From Methylobacterium terricola (lineage in GTDB: Bacteria > Pseudomonadota > Alphaproteobacteria > Rhizobiales > Beijerinckiaceae), in assembly GCF_006151805.1 (NCBI RefSeq), contig NZ_VDDA01000014.1:62001-126000 (forward strand): a DNA stretch of 64,000 nucleotides, read 5' to 3'. The notes below the pieces were generated by a model. The model made no database searches and was not told the origin of the DNA. It was given only the letters and a program-made list of their open reading frames with translations. Both the position numbers and the translations under genes were made by a program. Positions 53,563 through 62,791 of the stretch are shown here, one piece after another (the stretch's first letter is position 1; each line of letters starts with the position of its first letter).

Positions 53563-55275
53563 ATGAGCGACGAGCAGGGCAAGGGTCTGCGCAAGGGACT
53601 CACGAGCTACGGGGATGCGGGCTTCTCGCTGTTCCTGCGCAAGGCCTTCATCAAGGCGGCGGGCTATTCCGACGATGCCCTCGACCGGCCGATCGTCGGC
53701 ATCACCAACACCGCCTCCGACTACAATCCCTGCCACGGCAATGCCGCGCAGCTGATCGAGGCGGCCAAGCGCGGGGTGATGCTGGCCGGCGCGATGCCGA
53801 TGGTCTTCCCGACGATCTCGATCCACGAAAGCTTCGCCCACCCGACCTCGATGTACCTGCGCAACCTGATGGCGATGGACACCGAGGAGATGATCCGCGC
53901 CCAGCCGATGGACGCGGTGATCGTGATCGGCGGCTGCGACAAGACCCTGCCGGCCCAGGTGATGGCCGCGGCCTCCGTCGACCTGCCGACCGTGGTGATC
54001 CCGGTCGGGCCGATGGTGGTCGGCCACCATCGCGGCGAGGTGCTCGGCGCCTGCACCGATTGCCGCCGCCTCTGGGGGGCGCACCGGGCCGGCGAGATCG
54101 ACGAGCAGGAGATCGAGATCGTCAACGGGCGCCTCGCGCCCTCCGTCGGCACCTGCATGGTGATGGGCACCGCCTCGACCATGGCCTGCATGATCGAGGC
54201 GATGGGCCTCGCCCTGCCGATGGCCGGCACGATTCCGGCGCCCCACGCCGAGCGCATCCGCCTCGCCGAGGCGAGCGGCGCCTGCGCCGCCGCGATGGCG
54301 AAGACCGGCGGGCCGCGCCCGAGCCAGATCATGACCAAGGCCTCGATCCGCAACGCGCAGGTCGTGATGCAGGCGATCGGCGGCTCGACCAACGGGGTGA
54401 TCCACCTCACCGCCATGGCCAACCGCGCCGGCATCGACCTCGACCTCGCGAGCCTCGACGCGATCGGCCGCGAGGTGCCGGTGCTGGTCGATCTCAAGCC
54501 CTCGGGCGACCATTACATGGAGCATTTCCACCATGCCGGCGGCGTGCCGAAGCTCCTTTCCGAACTCGGCGACCTGATCGACCTCGACGCCCCGACCATC
54601 ACCGGCCAGACCCTGCGCGATGTCGTGGCCAAGGCCGAGGACGTGCCGGGCCAGACCGTGATCCGTTCGCCGGCCCATCCCATCAAGCCGATCGGCGCCA
54701 TGGCGGTGCTCACCGGCAACCTCGCGCCCCGCGGCGCGCTCATCAAGCATTCGGCGGCGACGCCCCGGCTCCTCCAGCACGAGGGGCGGGCCCTGGTGTT
54801 CGAATCGATCCCCGACATGGCGGCGCGGATCGACGACCCCGACCTCGACGTGACCGCCGACGACGTGCTGGTCCTGCGCAATGCCGGGCCGAAGGGGGCG
54901 CCCGGCATGCCGGAGGCCGGCTACCTGCCGATTCCGAAGAAGCTCGCCCGCCAGGGCGTCAAGGACATGGTGCGGATCTCGGATGCCCGGATGAGCGGCA
55001 CCGCCTTCGGCACCATCGTGCTGCACGTCACGCCGGAATCGGCGGTCGGCGGGCCGCTGGCGCTGGTGCGCACCGGCGACCGCATCCGCCTCGACGTGGA
55101 GGGGAGGCGCATCGACCTCCTGGTCGACGAGGCCGAGCTCGCCGCCCGGGCCGCCGCCCTCGCGGCCCCGGTCCGGCCCGACTGGGCCTCCCGCGGCTAT
55201 GCCCGCCTGTTCCACGACACCGTGACCCAGGCCGACGAGGGCTGCGACTTCGACTTCATGCGCCGGGAGGGTTGA
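53563..55275 (+). CDS. IlvD/Edd family dehydratase (sugar-acid or dihydroxy-acid dehydratase)
   Basis: 570-aa iron-sulfur dehydratase. The three cluster-binding cysteine motifs are in SDYNPCHGNAAQL, VIGGCDKTLPAQ and SVGTCMVMGTASTM. Mg-binding and catalytic regions follow (NRAGIDLDLASLDAI, LSELGDLIDLDAP, DARMSGTAFGTIVLHVTPES with the catalytic Ser). Length and the GACTDCRRLWG insert fit the pentonate/aldonate dehydratase branch better than amino-acid-biosynthetic IlvD. It removes water from a 2,3-dihydroxy acid to give a 2-keto-3-deoxy acid. The hydroxyacid dehydrogenase upstream and the oxidase downstream suggest a small catabolic cluster. Confidence 0.9.
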   Translation: MSDEQGKGLRKGLTSYGDAGFSLFLRKAFIKAAGYSDDALDRPIVGITNTASDYNPCHGNAAQLIEAAKRGVMLAGAMPMVFPTISIHESFAHPTSMYLRNLMAMDTEEMIRAQPMDAVIVIGGCDKTLPAQVMAAASVDLPTVVIPVGPMVVGHHRGEVLGACTDCRRLWGAHRAGEIDEQEIEIVNGRLAPSVGTCMVMGTASTMACMIEAMGLALPMAGTIPAPHAERIRLAEASGACAAAMAKTGGPRPSQIMTKASIRNAQVVMQAIGGSTNGVIHLTAMANRAGIDLDLASLDAIGREVPVLVDLKPSGDHYMEHFHHAGGVPKLLSELGDLIDLDAPTITGQTLRDVVAKAEDVPGQTVIRSPAHPIKPIGAMAVLTGNLAPRGALIKHSAATPRLLQHEGRALVFESIPDMAARIDDPDLDVTADDVLVLRNAGPKGAPGMPEAGYLPIPKKLARQGVKDMVRISDARMSGTAFGTIVLHVTPESAVGGPLALVRTGDRIRLDVEGRRIDLLVDEAELAARAAALAAPVRPDWASRGYARLFHDTVTQADEGCDFDFMRREG

Positions 55276-55340
55276 ACCCCCGGCCGCGGCCGGGCGACAG
55301 TGGCGCGTCGTTCGAATCCGCGAATCCCGGGGCAAGATCC

Positions 55341-56573
55341 TTGCGCAGCGCGATCGTTCTGGGCGCCGGCATGGCCGGGCTCGGCACCGCCCTCCACCTG
55401 CAGCAGCGCGGCTGGTCGGTGGTGCTCGTCGACCGGGGCGAGCCGGGGCGCGAGACGAGCTTCGGCAATGCCGGCATCCTCCAGGCCGAGGCGGTCGAGC
55501 CCTACGCGATGCCGCGGGACCGGGCGAGCCTGTGGGCGATCGCCCGGGGCCGCAGCAACGACGTCCATTACGAGGCGCGGTATCTCCCCCATCACCTCGG
55601 CGCGCTCGCGCGCTACTGGTGGCACTCGGCCCCGCGCCGCCACGCGGCGGCGTCGCGGGCCTACGCGACCCTGATCGCGCAGGCGATCCCCGAGCACGCC
55701 GCCCTGATCGCGGCGGCGGGTGCCGGCGACCTCGTCCGCCGGGGCGGCTTTCGCGTCCTCTACCGCGAGCGGCGCGCCCTGGAGGCGGCGGCGGCCGAGG
55801 CCGAGCGGCTGCGGGCGGCTTACGGCGTGCGGGCGCGGATCCTGACGCCTGCGGAGCTTTCCGCCGCGGAGCCGGCCTTGAGACGGGCAGGGGAGGGGGC
55901 GGTCCACTGGGAGGAGCCGTGGTCGGTCCGCGATCCCGGCGCGCTCGCCGCGGCCTACGCGGCGTTGTTCGCCAGGCAGGGCGGCGTGATCGCCCGGGGC
56001 GAGGCCGACAGCCTGGCGCCGAGCCCGCGGGGCTGGCGCGTGCGGACCGCCGACGGCCCGGTCGAGGCCGCGGCCGCGGTGGTCGCGCTGGGGCCGTGGT
56101 CGCCGGATGTGCTGCGCCGGTTCGGCTACCGCATCGCGATGGTGCGCAAGCGCGGCTATCACCGCCACTGGCGCAGCGCCCGGACGCTGGAGCTGCCGCT
56201 GTTCGACGCGCAGCACGGCACCGTCCTGGCGCCGATGGCGGCGGGCCTGCGCCTCACCACCGGCGCCGAGCTGGCCGGTCCGGAGGCGGCGACCGAGCCG
56301 GTCCAGCTCGCCCGTGCCGAGGCCGCCGCCCGCGACCTCCTCGATCTCGACGGCCCGCGCGAGAACGCGCCGTGGTCCGGCACCCGTCCCTGCCTGCCCG
56401 GCATGCTGCCGATGATCGGCGCGGCGCCGCGCCATCCGGGCTTGTGGTTCCATTTCGGCCACGGCCACCAGGGCTTCACCCTCGGGCCGACGACCGGGCG
56501 CCTGCTGGCCGAGATCATGTCGGGCGAGACGCCGCTGGTGCCGGCGGCGCCGTTCCGCCCGGGCCGGCACTGA
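55341..56573 (+). CDS. FAD-dependent oxidoreductase (D-amino-acid dehydrogenase family)
   Basis: 410-aa DadA-like flavoprotein. It starts RSAIVLGAGMAGLGTALHLQ after a TTG at 55341, the only start that leaves the FAD-binding strand complete; the next ATG would cut into GAGMAG. ETSFGNAGILQAEAVEPYAM is the DadA block and FHFGHGHQGFTLGPTTGRLL the C-terminal flavin segment. It begins 65 nt after the dehydratase on the same strand. It probably oxidises a D-amino acid or amine; the substrate is unknown. Confidence 0.87.
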   Translation: MRSAIVLGAGMAGLGTALHLQQRGWSVVLVDRGEPGRETSFGNAGILQAEAVEPYAMPRDRASLWAIARGRSNDVHYEARYLPHHLGALARYWWHSAPRRHAAASRAYATLIAQAIPEHAALIAAAGAGDLVRRGGFRVLYRERRALEAAAAEAERLRAAYGVRARILTPAELSAAEPALRRAGEGAVHWEEPWSVRDPGALAAAYAALFARQGGVIARGEADSLAPSPRGWRVRTADGPVEAAAAVVALGPWSPDVLRRFGYRIAMVRKRGYHRHWRSARTLELPLFDAQHGTVLAPMAAGLRLTTGAELAGPEAATEPVQLARAEAAARDLLDLDGPRENAPWSGTRPCLPGMLPMIGAAPRHPGLWFHFGHGHQGFTLGPTTGRLLAEIMSGETPLVPAAPFRPGRH

Positions 56574-56854
56574 GGGGGCGCTACGGGGGCCCGTCGTCCG
56601 CCTCGGGCGGGACGCGGCACCGTGACGGCGCGAGGAGGGAGGCGGACCCTCGGCGGAAGCGGCGGTGGGTTCCGGGTCGATTCGGCGACGGTGCCGGTGC
56701 TCCACAGCAAGCGGCCGCGCCACTCGCCCGGCGCCTCCGCGCCATCGGGGTCGGACCGGCGAGGCCCGAATCGGGGGATCCCGCGCATCGACATCGCCCC
56801 CGCCCCCTTGCCGGAGATTAGCCGGCTTCCAGATCACCGCAGATCACCACGCGG

Positions 56855-57514
56855 ATGGGTCGGACCGACATGCTGGGCTGGTTCCGGGCGCTGATGCCCA
56901 GGGAGGACCGCTTCTTCGACCTGTTCGAGCGGCATGCCCGCACGCTGGTCGCGGGCGCCGAGGCGCTGGAGGAGCTGCTCAAGGGCGGCGGGGACGTGCC
57001 GCGCTGGTGCGGCCGCATCGCCGAGCGCGAGCAGGAGGCCGACGACATCGCCCGCGAGGTGCTGGAGGCGGTGCGCCGCAGCTTCATCACGCCGTTCGAC
57101 CGCGGCGACATCAAGGACCTGATCCAGTCGATGGACGACGCCATCGACCAGATGAACCGCACCGCCAAGACCATCACGCTGTTCGAGGTGACGAGCTTCG
57201 ATCCGGTCATGCGCGAGATGGGCGGCACGGTGCTGGAGGCCGCCCGGCTCACCGCCGAGGCGGTGCCGCTCCTCAGCGCCATCGGCAAGCACTCGACCCG
57301 CCTGTCCGAACTGACCGAGCGGGTGATCCAGGTCGAGGGACGCTCCGACGCCCTGCACGAGCAGGGCCTCAAGGCGCTCTATCACGGGAGCGGCCGCAGC
57401 GACCCGATGGCCTATATCGTCGGCAGCGAGATCCTCGGCCATCTCGAGGACGTGGTCGACCGCTTCGAGGACGTCGCCAACGAGATCAGCGCCATCGTGA
57501 TCGAGAACGTGTAG
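56855..57514 (+). CDS. DUF47 family protein (PhoU-like Pit accessory protein)
   Basis: 219-aa all-helical protein of the DUF47/PhoU-like family. Typical are MLGWFRALMPREDRFFDLFE, CGRIAEREQEADDIAREVLE, SFITPFDRGDIKDLIQSMDD (the conserved metal-binding-type helix) and HLEDVVDRFEDVANEISAIV at the end. These proteins occur next to Pit transporters and modulate low-affinity phosphate uptake. The pit gene begins 11 nt downstream. Confidence 0.93.
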   Translation: MGRTDMLGWFRALMPREDRFFDLFERHARTLVAGAEALEELLKGGGDVPRWCGRIAEREQEADDIAREVLEAVRRSFITPFDRGDIKDLIQSMDDAIDQMNRTAKTITLFEVTSFDPVMREMGGTVLEAARLTAEAVPLLSAIGKHSTRLSELTERVIQVEGRSDALHEQGLKALYHGSGRSDPMAYIVGSEILGHLEDVVDRFEDVANEISAIVIENV

Positions 57515-57525
57515 GAGCATCGACC

Positions 57526-58530
57526 GTGGAGGCTGCCCTCTCGCTGCCGCTGCTCGCCGGCCTGATCGGCGTCGCGCTGCTGTTCGACTTCCTCAACGGC
57601 CTGCACGACGCCGCCAACTCGATCGCCACCATCGTCTCGACGCGGGTGCTGCGCCCGCAATACGCGGTGATGTGGGCCGCGTTTTTCAACTTCATCGCCT
57701 TCCTGTTCTTCGGCCTGCACGTCGCCCAGACGCTCGGCACCGGCATCGTCGCGGCGAGCGTGGTCGATGCCCGGGTGATCTTCGGGGCGCTCACCGGCGC
57801 CATCGCCTGGAACGTGCTGACCTGGGTGCTCGGCATCCCGTCGAGCAGCTCGCACGCGCTGGTCGGCGGCCTCGTCGGGGCCGGGCTCGCCAAGGCCGGC
57901 TGGCAGGCAGTGGTCTGGGGCGGCCTCGGCAAGACCGCGGCCGCCATCGTGCTCTCGCCGCTGCTCGGCTTCGCCCTGGCGCTGCTGCTCGTGCTGGCCG
58001 TCTCGTGGCTGTGCGTGCGCTCGACGCCGTTCACGGTCGACCGCCGGTTCCGGATGCTGCAATTCGTCTCCGCCTCGCTCTACAGCCTCGGCCATGGCGG
58101 CAACGACGCCCAGAAGACGATGGGCATCATCGCGGTTCTGCTGTTCAGCCAGGGCCATCTCGGCTCCGAGTTCCACGTGCCGCTCTGGGTGGTGCTGGCG
58201 TGCCAGGCGGCGATGGCCGCGGGCACGCTGCTCGGCGGCTGGCGGATCGTCCACACGATGGGCTCGCGCATCACCCGGCTCACGCCGATGCAGGGCTTCT
58301 GCGCCGAGACCGGCGGGGCGCTGACCCTGTTCGGGGCGACCTGGCTCGGGGTGCCGGTCTCGACCACCCACACCATCACCGGGGCGATCGTCGGGGTCGG
58401 GGCGGCGCGGCGCACGTCCGCCGTGCGCTGGGGCGTGGCGAGCGACATCGTGGTCGCCTGGGTGCTGACCCTGCCGGCGGCGGCGCTGATCGGCGCGGGC
58501 GCCTACGCCCTGACGGCGCTCGTCGCCTGA
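57526..58530 (+). CDS. pit: inorganic phosphate transporter, PiT family
   Basis: 334-aa membrane protein with about ten helices. The duplicated PiT signature is seen as FDFLNGLHDAANSIATIVST near the N-terminus and SLGHGGNDAQKTMGIIAVLL in the second half, with GIPSSSSHALVGGLVGAG and GVPVSTTHTITGAIVGVG as the paired SxxxH loops. The GTG start at 57526 has TAGGAGC upstream. It takes up phosphate (as metal-phosphate) with protons. Forms an operon with DUF47; the PAP2 phosphatase follows. Confidence 0.93.
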   Translation: MEAALSLPLLAGLIGVALLFDFLNGLHDAANSIATIVSTRVLRPQYAVMWAAFFNFIAFLFFGLHVAQTLGTGIVAASVVDARVIFGALTGAIAWNVLTWVLGIPSSSSHALVGGLVGAGLAKAGWQAVVWGGLGKTAAAIVLSPLLGFALALLLVLAVSWLCVRSTPFTVDRRFRMLQFVSASLYSLGHGGNDAQKTMGIIAVLLFSQGHLGSEFHVPLWVVLACQAAMAAGTLLGGWRIVHTMGSRITRLTPMQGFCAETGGALTLFGATWLGVPVSTTHTITGAIVGVGAARRTSAVRWGVASDIVVAWVLTLPAAALIGAGAYALTALVA

Positions 58531-58626
58531 GGATCGTCCGAGCGACGGACGAGGGGATTCCGGGCTGGACAGGACGGAGCGGCCGTCGTCTCCTGCCGCC
58601 CGCCGAATGACCGGGAGGATACCGTC

Positions 58627-60042
58627 ATGCGCAGGGCCCTGATGTCTGGCGCCGCCTGTCTCTGCCTGCTGCTGCCCTGGCCCGCGGAGGCGCAGACCGC
58701 GACCAACCTCGTCGCCCTGAAGGGCCTGGCGCCGGTCAGTGCCCTGCCGAAGACCCAGGAGGGGCAGGCCGCGCTGGCGGCCAACCTGCGGGTGACCGGC
58801 GACATCCAGTTCGGCACGGTCAAGCAGCCGCATCTCCTGCCCCTCGACCAGCAGCGCCAGCTCGCCCTGCGCGACTGCTTCATCACCGATGGCAACGCCA
58901 CCGAGCTTGCCGACGGGCTCGGCAGCCGGCTGGCCGAGATCTACCAGGCCAAGGCGCGCTACGCCGACTACAAGACCTTCAGCAACGTGACGCAGTCGGT
59001 CGCCGACCTGATCGGCTACACCAACAACATCACGAAGTCGGATTCGAATTCCGGCAAATACTTCTTTGCCAACGGCACCACCGACGGCAAGGCGCCGGTC
59101 TCGGAAGCCGCCGCCGCGATCTTCACGGCGCGGGACGGCGTCCCCGACGTGTTCGGCCGGGCCTATGACCGCCGGGCCGGGGCGAAGGGGGCCGACGCCT
59201 TCGGCAATTCGCGGCCGTTCCAGACCCTGGCCCAGCTCTACGCCTATCGCGGCAACGATTATTTCGGGCAGGGCTCGCACAGCCTCGACTGGCTGCACGG
59301 CCCGAGCCAGAACCTGACCGACAGCCCGTCCTACCCGAGCGGCCACACCACCTACGGCTATACCGAATCCCTGGTCCTCGCGCTGCTGGTGCCGGAGCGC
59401 TACCAGCAGATGATCGCGCGGGCGGCGGAGTACGGCAACAACCGCATCGTCGTCGGCGCGCATTACGCCATGGACGTGCTCGGCGGGCGCACGGTGGCGT
59501 TGCACGCGGTCGCCCATCTGCTCGCCAACGATCCGGCCTATGTCGGCCAGATCCGCAAGAATCCGGCGGTGATCGGCGAGATGAGCCAGGCGACCAACGG
59601 CGCGGTCGCGATCACCGATTACCGCGCCGCCCTGGAGACGGCCCGCACCGACCTCGCCCGCGTGCTGAAGGAGGCCTGCGGCGAGGCGCTGGCGGCGTGC
59701 GCGGCGAACGATACCGGCCGGTTCCGCGATCCCGCCGCCAACGCCGCGCTCTACGACACCACCCAGACCTACGGCCTGCCGGTGGTCCATGCCGCGACCG
59801 CCACCAGCGTCGAGGACGTGGGCAAGCTCGCGCCCGAGGCCGGCTACCTTTTGACCGCGGCCTTCCCGTCCCTGACCCTCGCGGAGGCGAACGCCATCCT
59901 GACCGAGACGCAGGGGCCCGGCGGCGGCTTCCTCGACGACGGCTCCGCCTTCGGGGTCTATTCGCGCCTGAACCTCTACGCCGCTGCGGGCAAGGCGGCG
60001 GCGCTCGCCGCGACGCGGCAGGGACCGGCGCCGACGCGCTGA
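58627..60042 (+). CDS. secreted PAP2-family acid phosphatase
   Basis: 471-aa exported phosphatase. Signal peptide MRRALMSGAACLCLLLPWPA ends at AEAQ near residue 23. The PAP2 active site is LTDSPSYPSGHTTYGYTE (motif 2) and NNRIVVGAHYAMDVLGGR (motif 3, nucleophile His). The protein is longer than class A phosphatases (about 250 aa), with an extra C-terminal domain of about 180 residues (ALETARTDLARVLKEACGEA onward). It lies 96 nt after pit, so it probably releases phosphate in the periplasm for that transporter. Confidence 0.9.
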   Translation: MRRALMSGAACLCLLLPWPAEAQTATNLVALKGLAPVSALPKTQEGQAALAANLRVTGDIQFGTVKQPHLLPLDQQRQLALRDCFITDGNATELADGLGSRLAEIYQAKARYADYKTFSNVTQSVADLIGYTNNITKSDSNSGKYFFANGTTDGKAPVSEAAAAIFTARDGVPDVFGRAYDRRAGAKGADAFGNSRPFQTLAQLYAYRGNDYFGQGSHSLDWLHGPSQNLTDSPSYPSGHTTYGYTESLVLALLVPERYQQMIARAAEYGNNRIVVGAHYAMDVLGGRTVALHAVAHLLANDPAYVGQIRKNPAVIGEMSQATNGAVAITDYRAALETARTDLARVLKEACGEALAACAANDTGRFRDPAANAALYDTTQTYGLPVVHAATATSVEDVGKLAPEAGYLLTAAFPSLTLAEANAILTETQGPGGGFLDDGSAFGVYSRLNLYAAAGKAAALAATRQGPAPTR

Positions 60043-60096
60043 AGGTGCGCCGGCCGGCGGCGCGGCCGGCGTCCTGGCGGAACTCGACGAGGAGAG

Positions 60097-60158
60097 GACA
60101 ATGGCGCGGGTTTCCCCCTCCCCCGCAGAGGGGGGAGGGGGAAACCCGCGCCATTGTC
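60097..60158. repeat. 62-bp near-perfect palindrome, short form of the 9.4-kb repeat
   Basis: GACAATGGCGCGGGTTTCCC at the left end and GGGAAACCCGCGCCATTGTC at the right, with 28-bp arms around a CCCGCAGAGG centre. The arms match those of the element at 9430-9636, where they are separated by 132 bp. It lies 54 nt after the phosphatase stop codon and could fold into a very stable hairpin, perhaps acting as a terminator. Confidence 0.82.
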
Positions 60159-60378
60159 TGGAATGCGTCGCGAACCGGTCTGAGGCGCGCCGCGGAGGTC
60201 ATCACTACCCGGAGAGACGATATCCTCCAAAGCCCACCAGAGACGGCAAAATCCTCCCAGAACCTCGCCGATTTTCAAATGACATAGACTATAGACGCGA
60301 TCACTTCGCCGAACCTATCATACCAATATCCGCGGTGACGCACCGGCGGGCATCGGTTCCGCGACGGAGATTGCTTCG
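60159..60378. other. non-coding part of the gap before the SsuA-like gene
   Basis: Together with the palindrome and the doubtful small gene after it, this fills the 600-nt gap between the phosphatase and the SsuA-like gene. It has an AT-richer stretch at about 60225-60330. I see no family-supported gene, clear promoter or terminator. Confidence 0.4.
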
Positions 60379-60597
60379 ATGAGCTTGTGGCCCCCTCGTC
60401 GACTGGGATCCGTGCCGGATCGCTCCGTGTCCGCCTCCATGCCTCGCACCACCGGCGCTCTCGTGCCACGGGCCGAGACCCAGGCCGAACACGATCTCGA
60501 CGGGTCCGACCACGACCGCCACGCCGCGCGGAGTCTGCATGCCTCGCAGCGGCTGGTGGCGGCCAAGCAGTTCGACATCGACGGGCTGATCGGCTGA
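60379..60597 (+). CDS. doubtful small hypothetical protein
   Basis: 72-aa frame ending 45 nt before the SsuA-like gene. The second half (PRAETQAEHDLDGSDHDRHA, RLVAAKQFDIDGLIG) has GC-rich third positions on this strand and not on the other, which supports coding. ATG at 60379 or 60439. No family, signal or membrane segment is recognised. Confidence 0.35.
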   Translation: MSLWPPRRLGSVPDRSVSASMPRTTGALVPRAETQAEHDLDGSDHDRHAARSLHASQRLVAAKQFDIDGLIG

Positions 60598-60642
60598 CGG
60601 CCGGCCGAAACCCGCCAGCCACAATTCGACAGAAGGACCCCC

Positions 60643-61590
60643 ATGACGCTCACCAGGCGCACCTTCGCCGCCGGCACAGGCGCCGCTCTGGCCGCCCTCG
60701 CGACGGCGAGCCCGGCGCGGGCCGACCGCGTGCTGCGGGTCGGCTACCAGAAATACGGCACGATGCTGCTGCTCAAGGCCCGCGGCGGCCTCGATGCGGC
60801 GGTGAGGCCCCTCGGGTTCCGGGTCGAGTGGCGGGAATTCCCGGGTGGGCCGCAGCTCCTGGAATCACTCAACGCCAAGGCCGTCGATATCGGCGTCGTC
60901 GGCGAGACGCCGCCGATCTTCGCGCAGGCGGCCGGCGCGCCGCTGGTCTACCTCGCGCACGAGCCGCCCGCCCCGAAGAGCGAGGCGATCGTCGTCCAGA
61001 AGGACAGCCCGATCCGCACGGTCGCCGAGCTGAAGGGCAAGACGGTCGCGCTCAACAAGGGCTCGAACGTCCATTACCTGCTGGTGCGCGCCCTCGAAGC
61101 GGCGGGGGTGGCCTATGCCGACATCCAGACGGTCTTCCTCGCGCCGGCCGACGGGCGGGCGGCGTTCGATGGCGGCTCGGTCGATGCCTGGGTGATCTGG
61201 GACCCGTTCCTGGCCGCCGTCGAGGTGTCGAGCGGCGCCCGCGTGCTCCAGGACGCGACCGGGCTCGCGGCCAACCACCAGTTCTACGTCGGCGAGCGCT
61301 CCTTCGTGGACGCGCAGCCGCAAGCCATCGACGCGGTGCTGGCGGCGATCGCCGCGGTCGACCGCGAGACCAACGGGGTCACCGAGGCGGCGGCGCGCGA
61401 GCTGAGCCCGGCGGTCGGCATGCCGGTGCCGATCCTCGCCAAGGCGCTCGCCCGCCAGAGCTGGGGCGTCACCCCCCTCGGGCCGGAGGTGATCGCCGGG
61501 CAGCAGCGCATCGCCGATACCTTCCTGCGCCTCGGTCTGGTGCCGCGGCCGATCCGGGTCGCCGACGCGGTGCGGCAAGCACGGGCCTAG
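60643..61590 (+). CDS. SsuA-like aliphatic sulfonate ABC substrate-binding protein, orphan
   Basis: 315-aa binding protein of the SsuA/NrtA/TauA group. The signal MTLTRRTFAAGTGAALAALA has a Tat-like TRRTFAAG motif and ends at ARAD. The mature part starts RVLRVGYQKYGTMLLLKARG and has ESLNAKAVDIGVVGETPPIF, ELKGKTVALNKGSNVHYLLV and DGGSVDAWVIWDPFLAAVE, all typical of SsuA. No ssuB, ssuC or ssuD is in the window. An FMNH2-dependent LLM monooxygenase is present at 6386, but it is far away and of the NtaA/DszA type. Confidence 0.9.
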   Translation: MTLTRRTFAAGTGAALAALATASPARADRVLRVGYQKYGTMLLLKARGGLDAAVRPLGFRVEWREFPGGPQLLESLNAKAVDIGVVGETPPIFAQAAGAPLVYLAHEPPAPKSEAIVVQKDSPIRTVAELKGKTVALNKGSNVHYLLVRALEAAGVAYADIQTVFLAPADGRAAFDGGSVDAWVIWDPFLAAVEVSSGARVLQDATGLAANHQFYVGERSFVDAQPQAIDAVLAAIAAVDRETNGVTEAAARELSPAVGMPVPILAKALARQSWGVTPLGPEVIAGQQRIADTFLRLGLVPRPIRVADAVRQARA

Positions 61591-61705
61591 CGGCCGACGG
61601 GCAAGCGCGGGCGTAAGGCCTGACAGAGCCGCCTCCGGGCGCTATATCCAGATCCCCGTCGATCGCGGGGCACGGTGCCCGCCGGTCCGGCCCTGCGGAG
61701 TCGTC

Positions 61706-62791
61706 ATGTCCCCGGTCCCCAGCCTCCTCGACCCGATCCGGCTCGGCGCGCTCGACGCGCGCAACCGGGTGCTGATGGCGCCGCTCACCCGCGCCCGCGC
61801 CACCCGCGACCACGTGCCGACCGCCATGATGGTCGAGTACTACGCGCAACGCGCCTCGGCCGGGCTCATCATCGCGGAGGCGACCGGCATCAGCCCGCAG
61901 GGGCTCGGCTGGCCCTATGCGCCGGGGATCTGGAACGAGGCGCAGGTCGAGGCCTGGAAGCCGGTCACCGCGGCGGTGCACGCGGCCGGCGGGCTGATCG
62001 TGTCGCAGCTCTGGCATATGGGTCGGGTGGTCCATCCGAGCCTGCCCGGGCGCGGCCAGCCGGTCTCGTCCTCGGCCACCACCATGCCGGGTTTAGGCCG
62101 CACCTACGAGGGCAAGGCGCCCCATGTCGAGGCCCGCGCCATGACCGAGGACGACATCCGGGCCCTCCTCGACGATTACCGCCGGGCCGCCCGCCACGCG
62201 ATCGCGGCCGGGTTCGACGGGGTGCAGATCCACGCGGCGAACGGCTACCTCATCGACCAGTTCCTGCGCGACAACGTGAATTTCCGCACCGACCGCTGGG
62301 GCGGGTCGATCGAGAACCGGATCCGCCTGCTGCGCGAGGTGACCGCGGCGGTGGCCGACACCGTCGGGGCCGACCGCACCGGGGTGCGCCTGTCGCCGAA
62401 CGAGGAGCGCCAGGGCGTCAACGACAGCAGCCCCGAGCCGCTGTTCGAGGCGGCCTCCGCGGCCCTCTCGGAGATCGGCATCGCGTTCCTCGAGGTGCGC
62501 GAGCCCGGGTACGAGGGCACCAACGGCAAGGCCGAGCGCCCGCCGGTCGCGCCGCGGATGCGGGCGGCGTTCCGCGGCGCCTTCGTGCTCAATTCCGACT
62601 ACGATGGAGAAAAGGGCCAGGCCGCGCTCGAAGCCGGCGCGGCCGACGCCATCGCGTTCGGGCGTCCCTTCATCGCCAATCCCGACCTGTCGCGGCGGAT
62701 CGCGGAGGGCCTTCCGCTTGCCGCCGACGACACCGAGACTTGGTACGCGGGCGGGGCGAAGGGCTACGTCGACTACCCGCCGGCGCCGTAG
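61706..62791 (+). CDS. alkene reductase, Old Yellow Enzyme family (NemA-like)
   Basis: 361-aa FMN-dependent ene-reductase. LLDPIRLGALDARNRVLMAP is the OYE start, VSQLWHMGRVVHPSL a family block, and GFDGVQIHAANGYLIDQFLR carries the His/Asn pair that binds the substrate carbonyl or nitro oxygen. RWGGSIENRIRLLREVT and a C-terminal AIAFGRPFIANPDLSRRIAE (FMN phosphate site) complete the TIM barrel. It reduces activated alkenes or nitro compounds with NADPH. It follows the SsuA-like gene by 115 nt; no functional link is evident. Confidence 0.93.
   Translation: MSPVPSLLDPIRLGALDARNRVLMAPLTRARATRDHVPTAMMVEYYAQRASAGLIIAEATGISPQGLGWPYAPGIWNEAQVEAWKPVTAAVHAAGGLIVSQLWHMGRVVHPSLPGRGQPVSSSATTMPGLGRTYEGKAPHVEARAMTEDDIRALLDDYRRAARHAIAAGFDGVQIHAANGYLIDQFLRDNVNFRTDRWGGSIENRIRLLREVTAAVADTVGADRTGVRLSPNEERQGVNDSSPEPLFEAASAALSEIGIAFLEVREPGYEGTNGKAERPPVAPRMRAAFRGAFVLNSDYDGEKGQAALEAGAADAIAFGRPFIANPDLSRRIAEGLPLAADDTETWYAGGAKGYVDYPPAP

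Noticed and set aside
56574-56854. A short plus-strand frame at 56622-56894 before the DUF47 gene
   Set aside because: No start with a ribosome-binding site, no domain, overlaps the start of the DUF47 gene; treated as non-coding.
57412-59790. A minus-strand open frame of about 790 codons opposite pit and the phosphatase
   Set aside because: Same composition artefact; plus-strand genes have full motifs.
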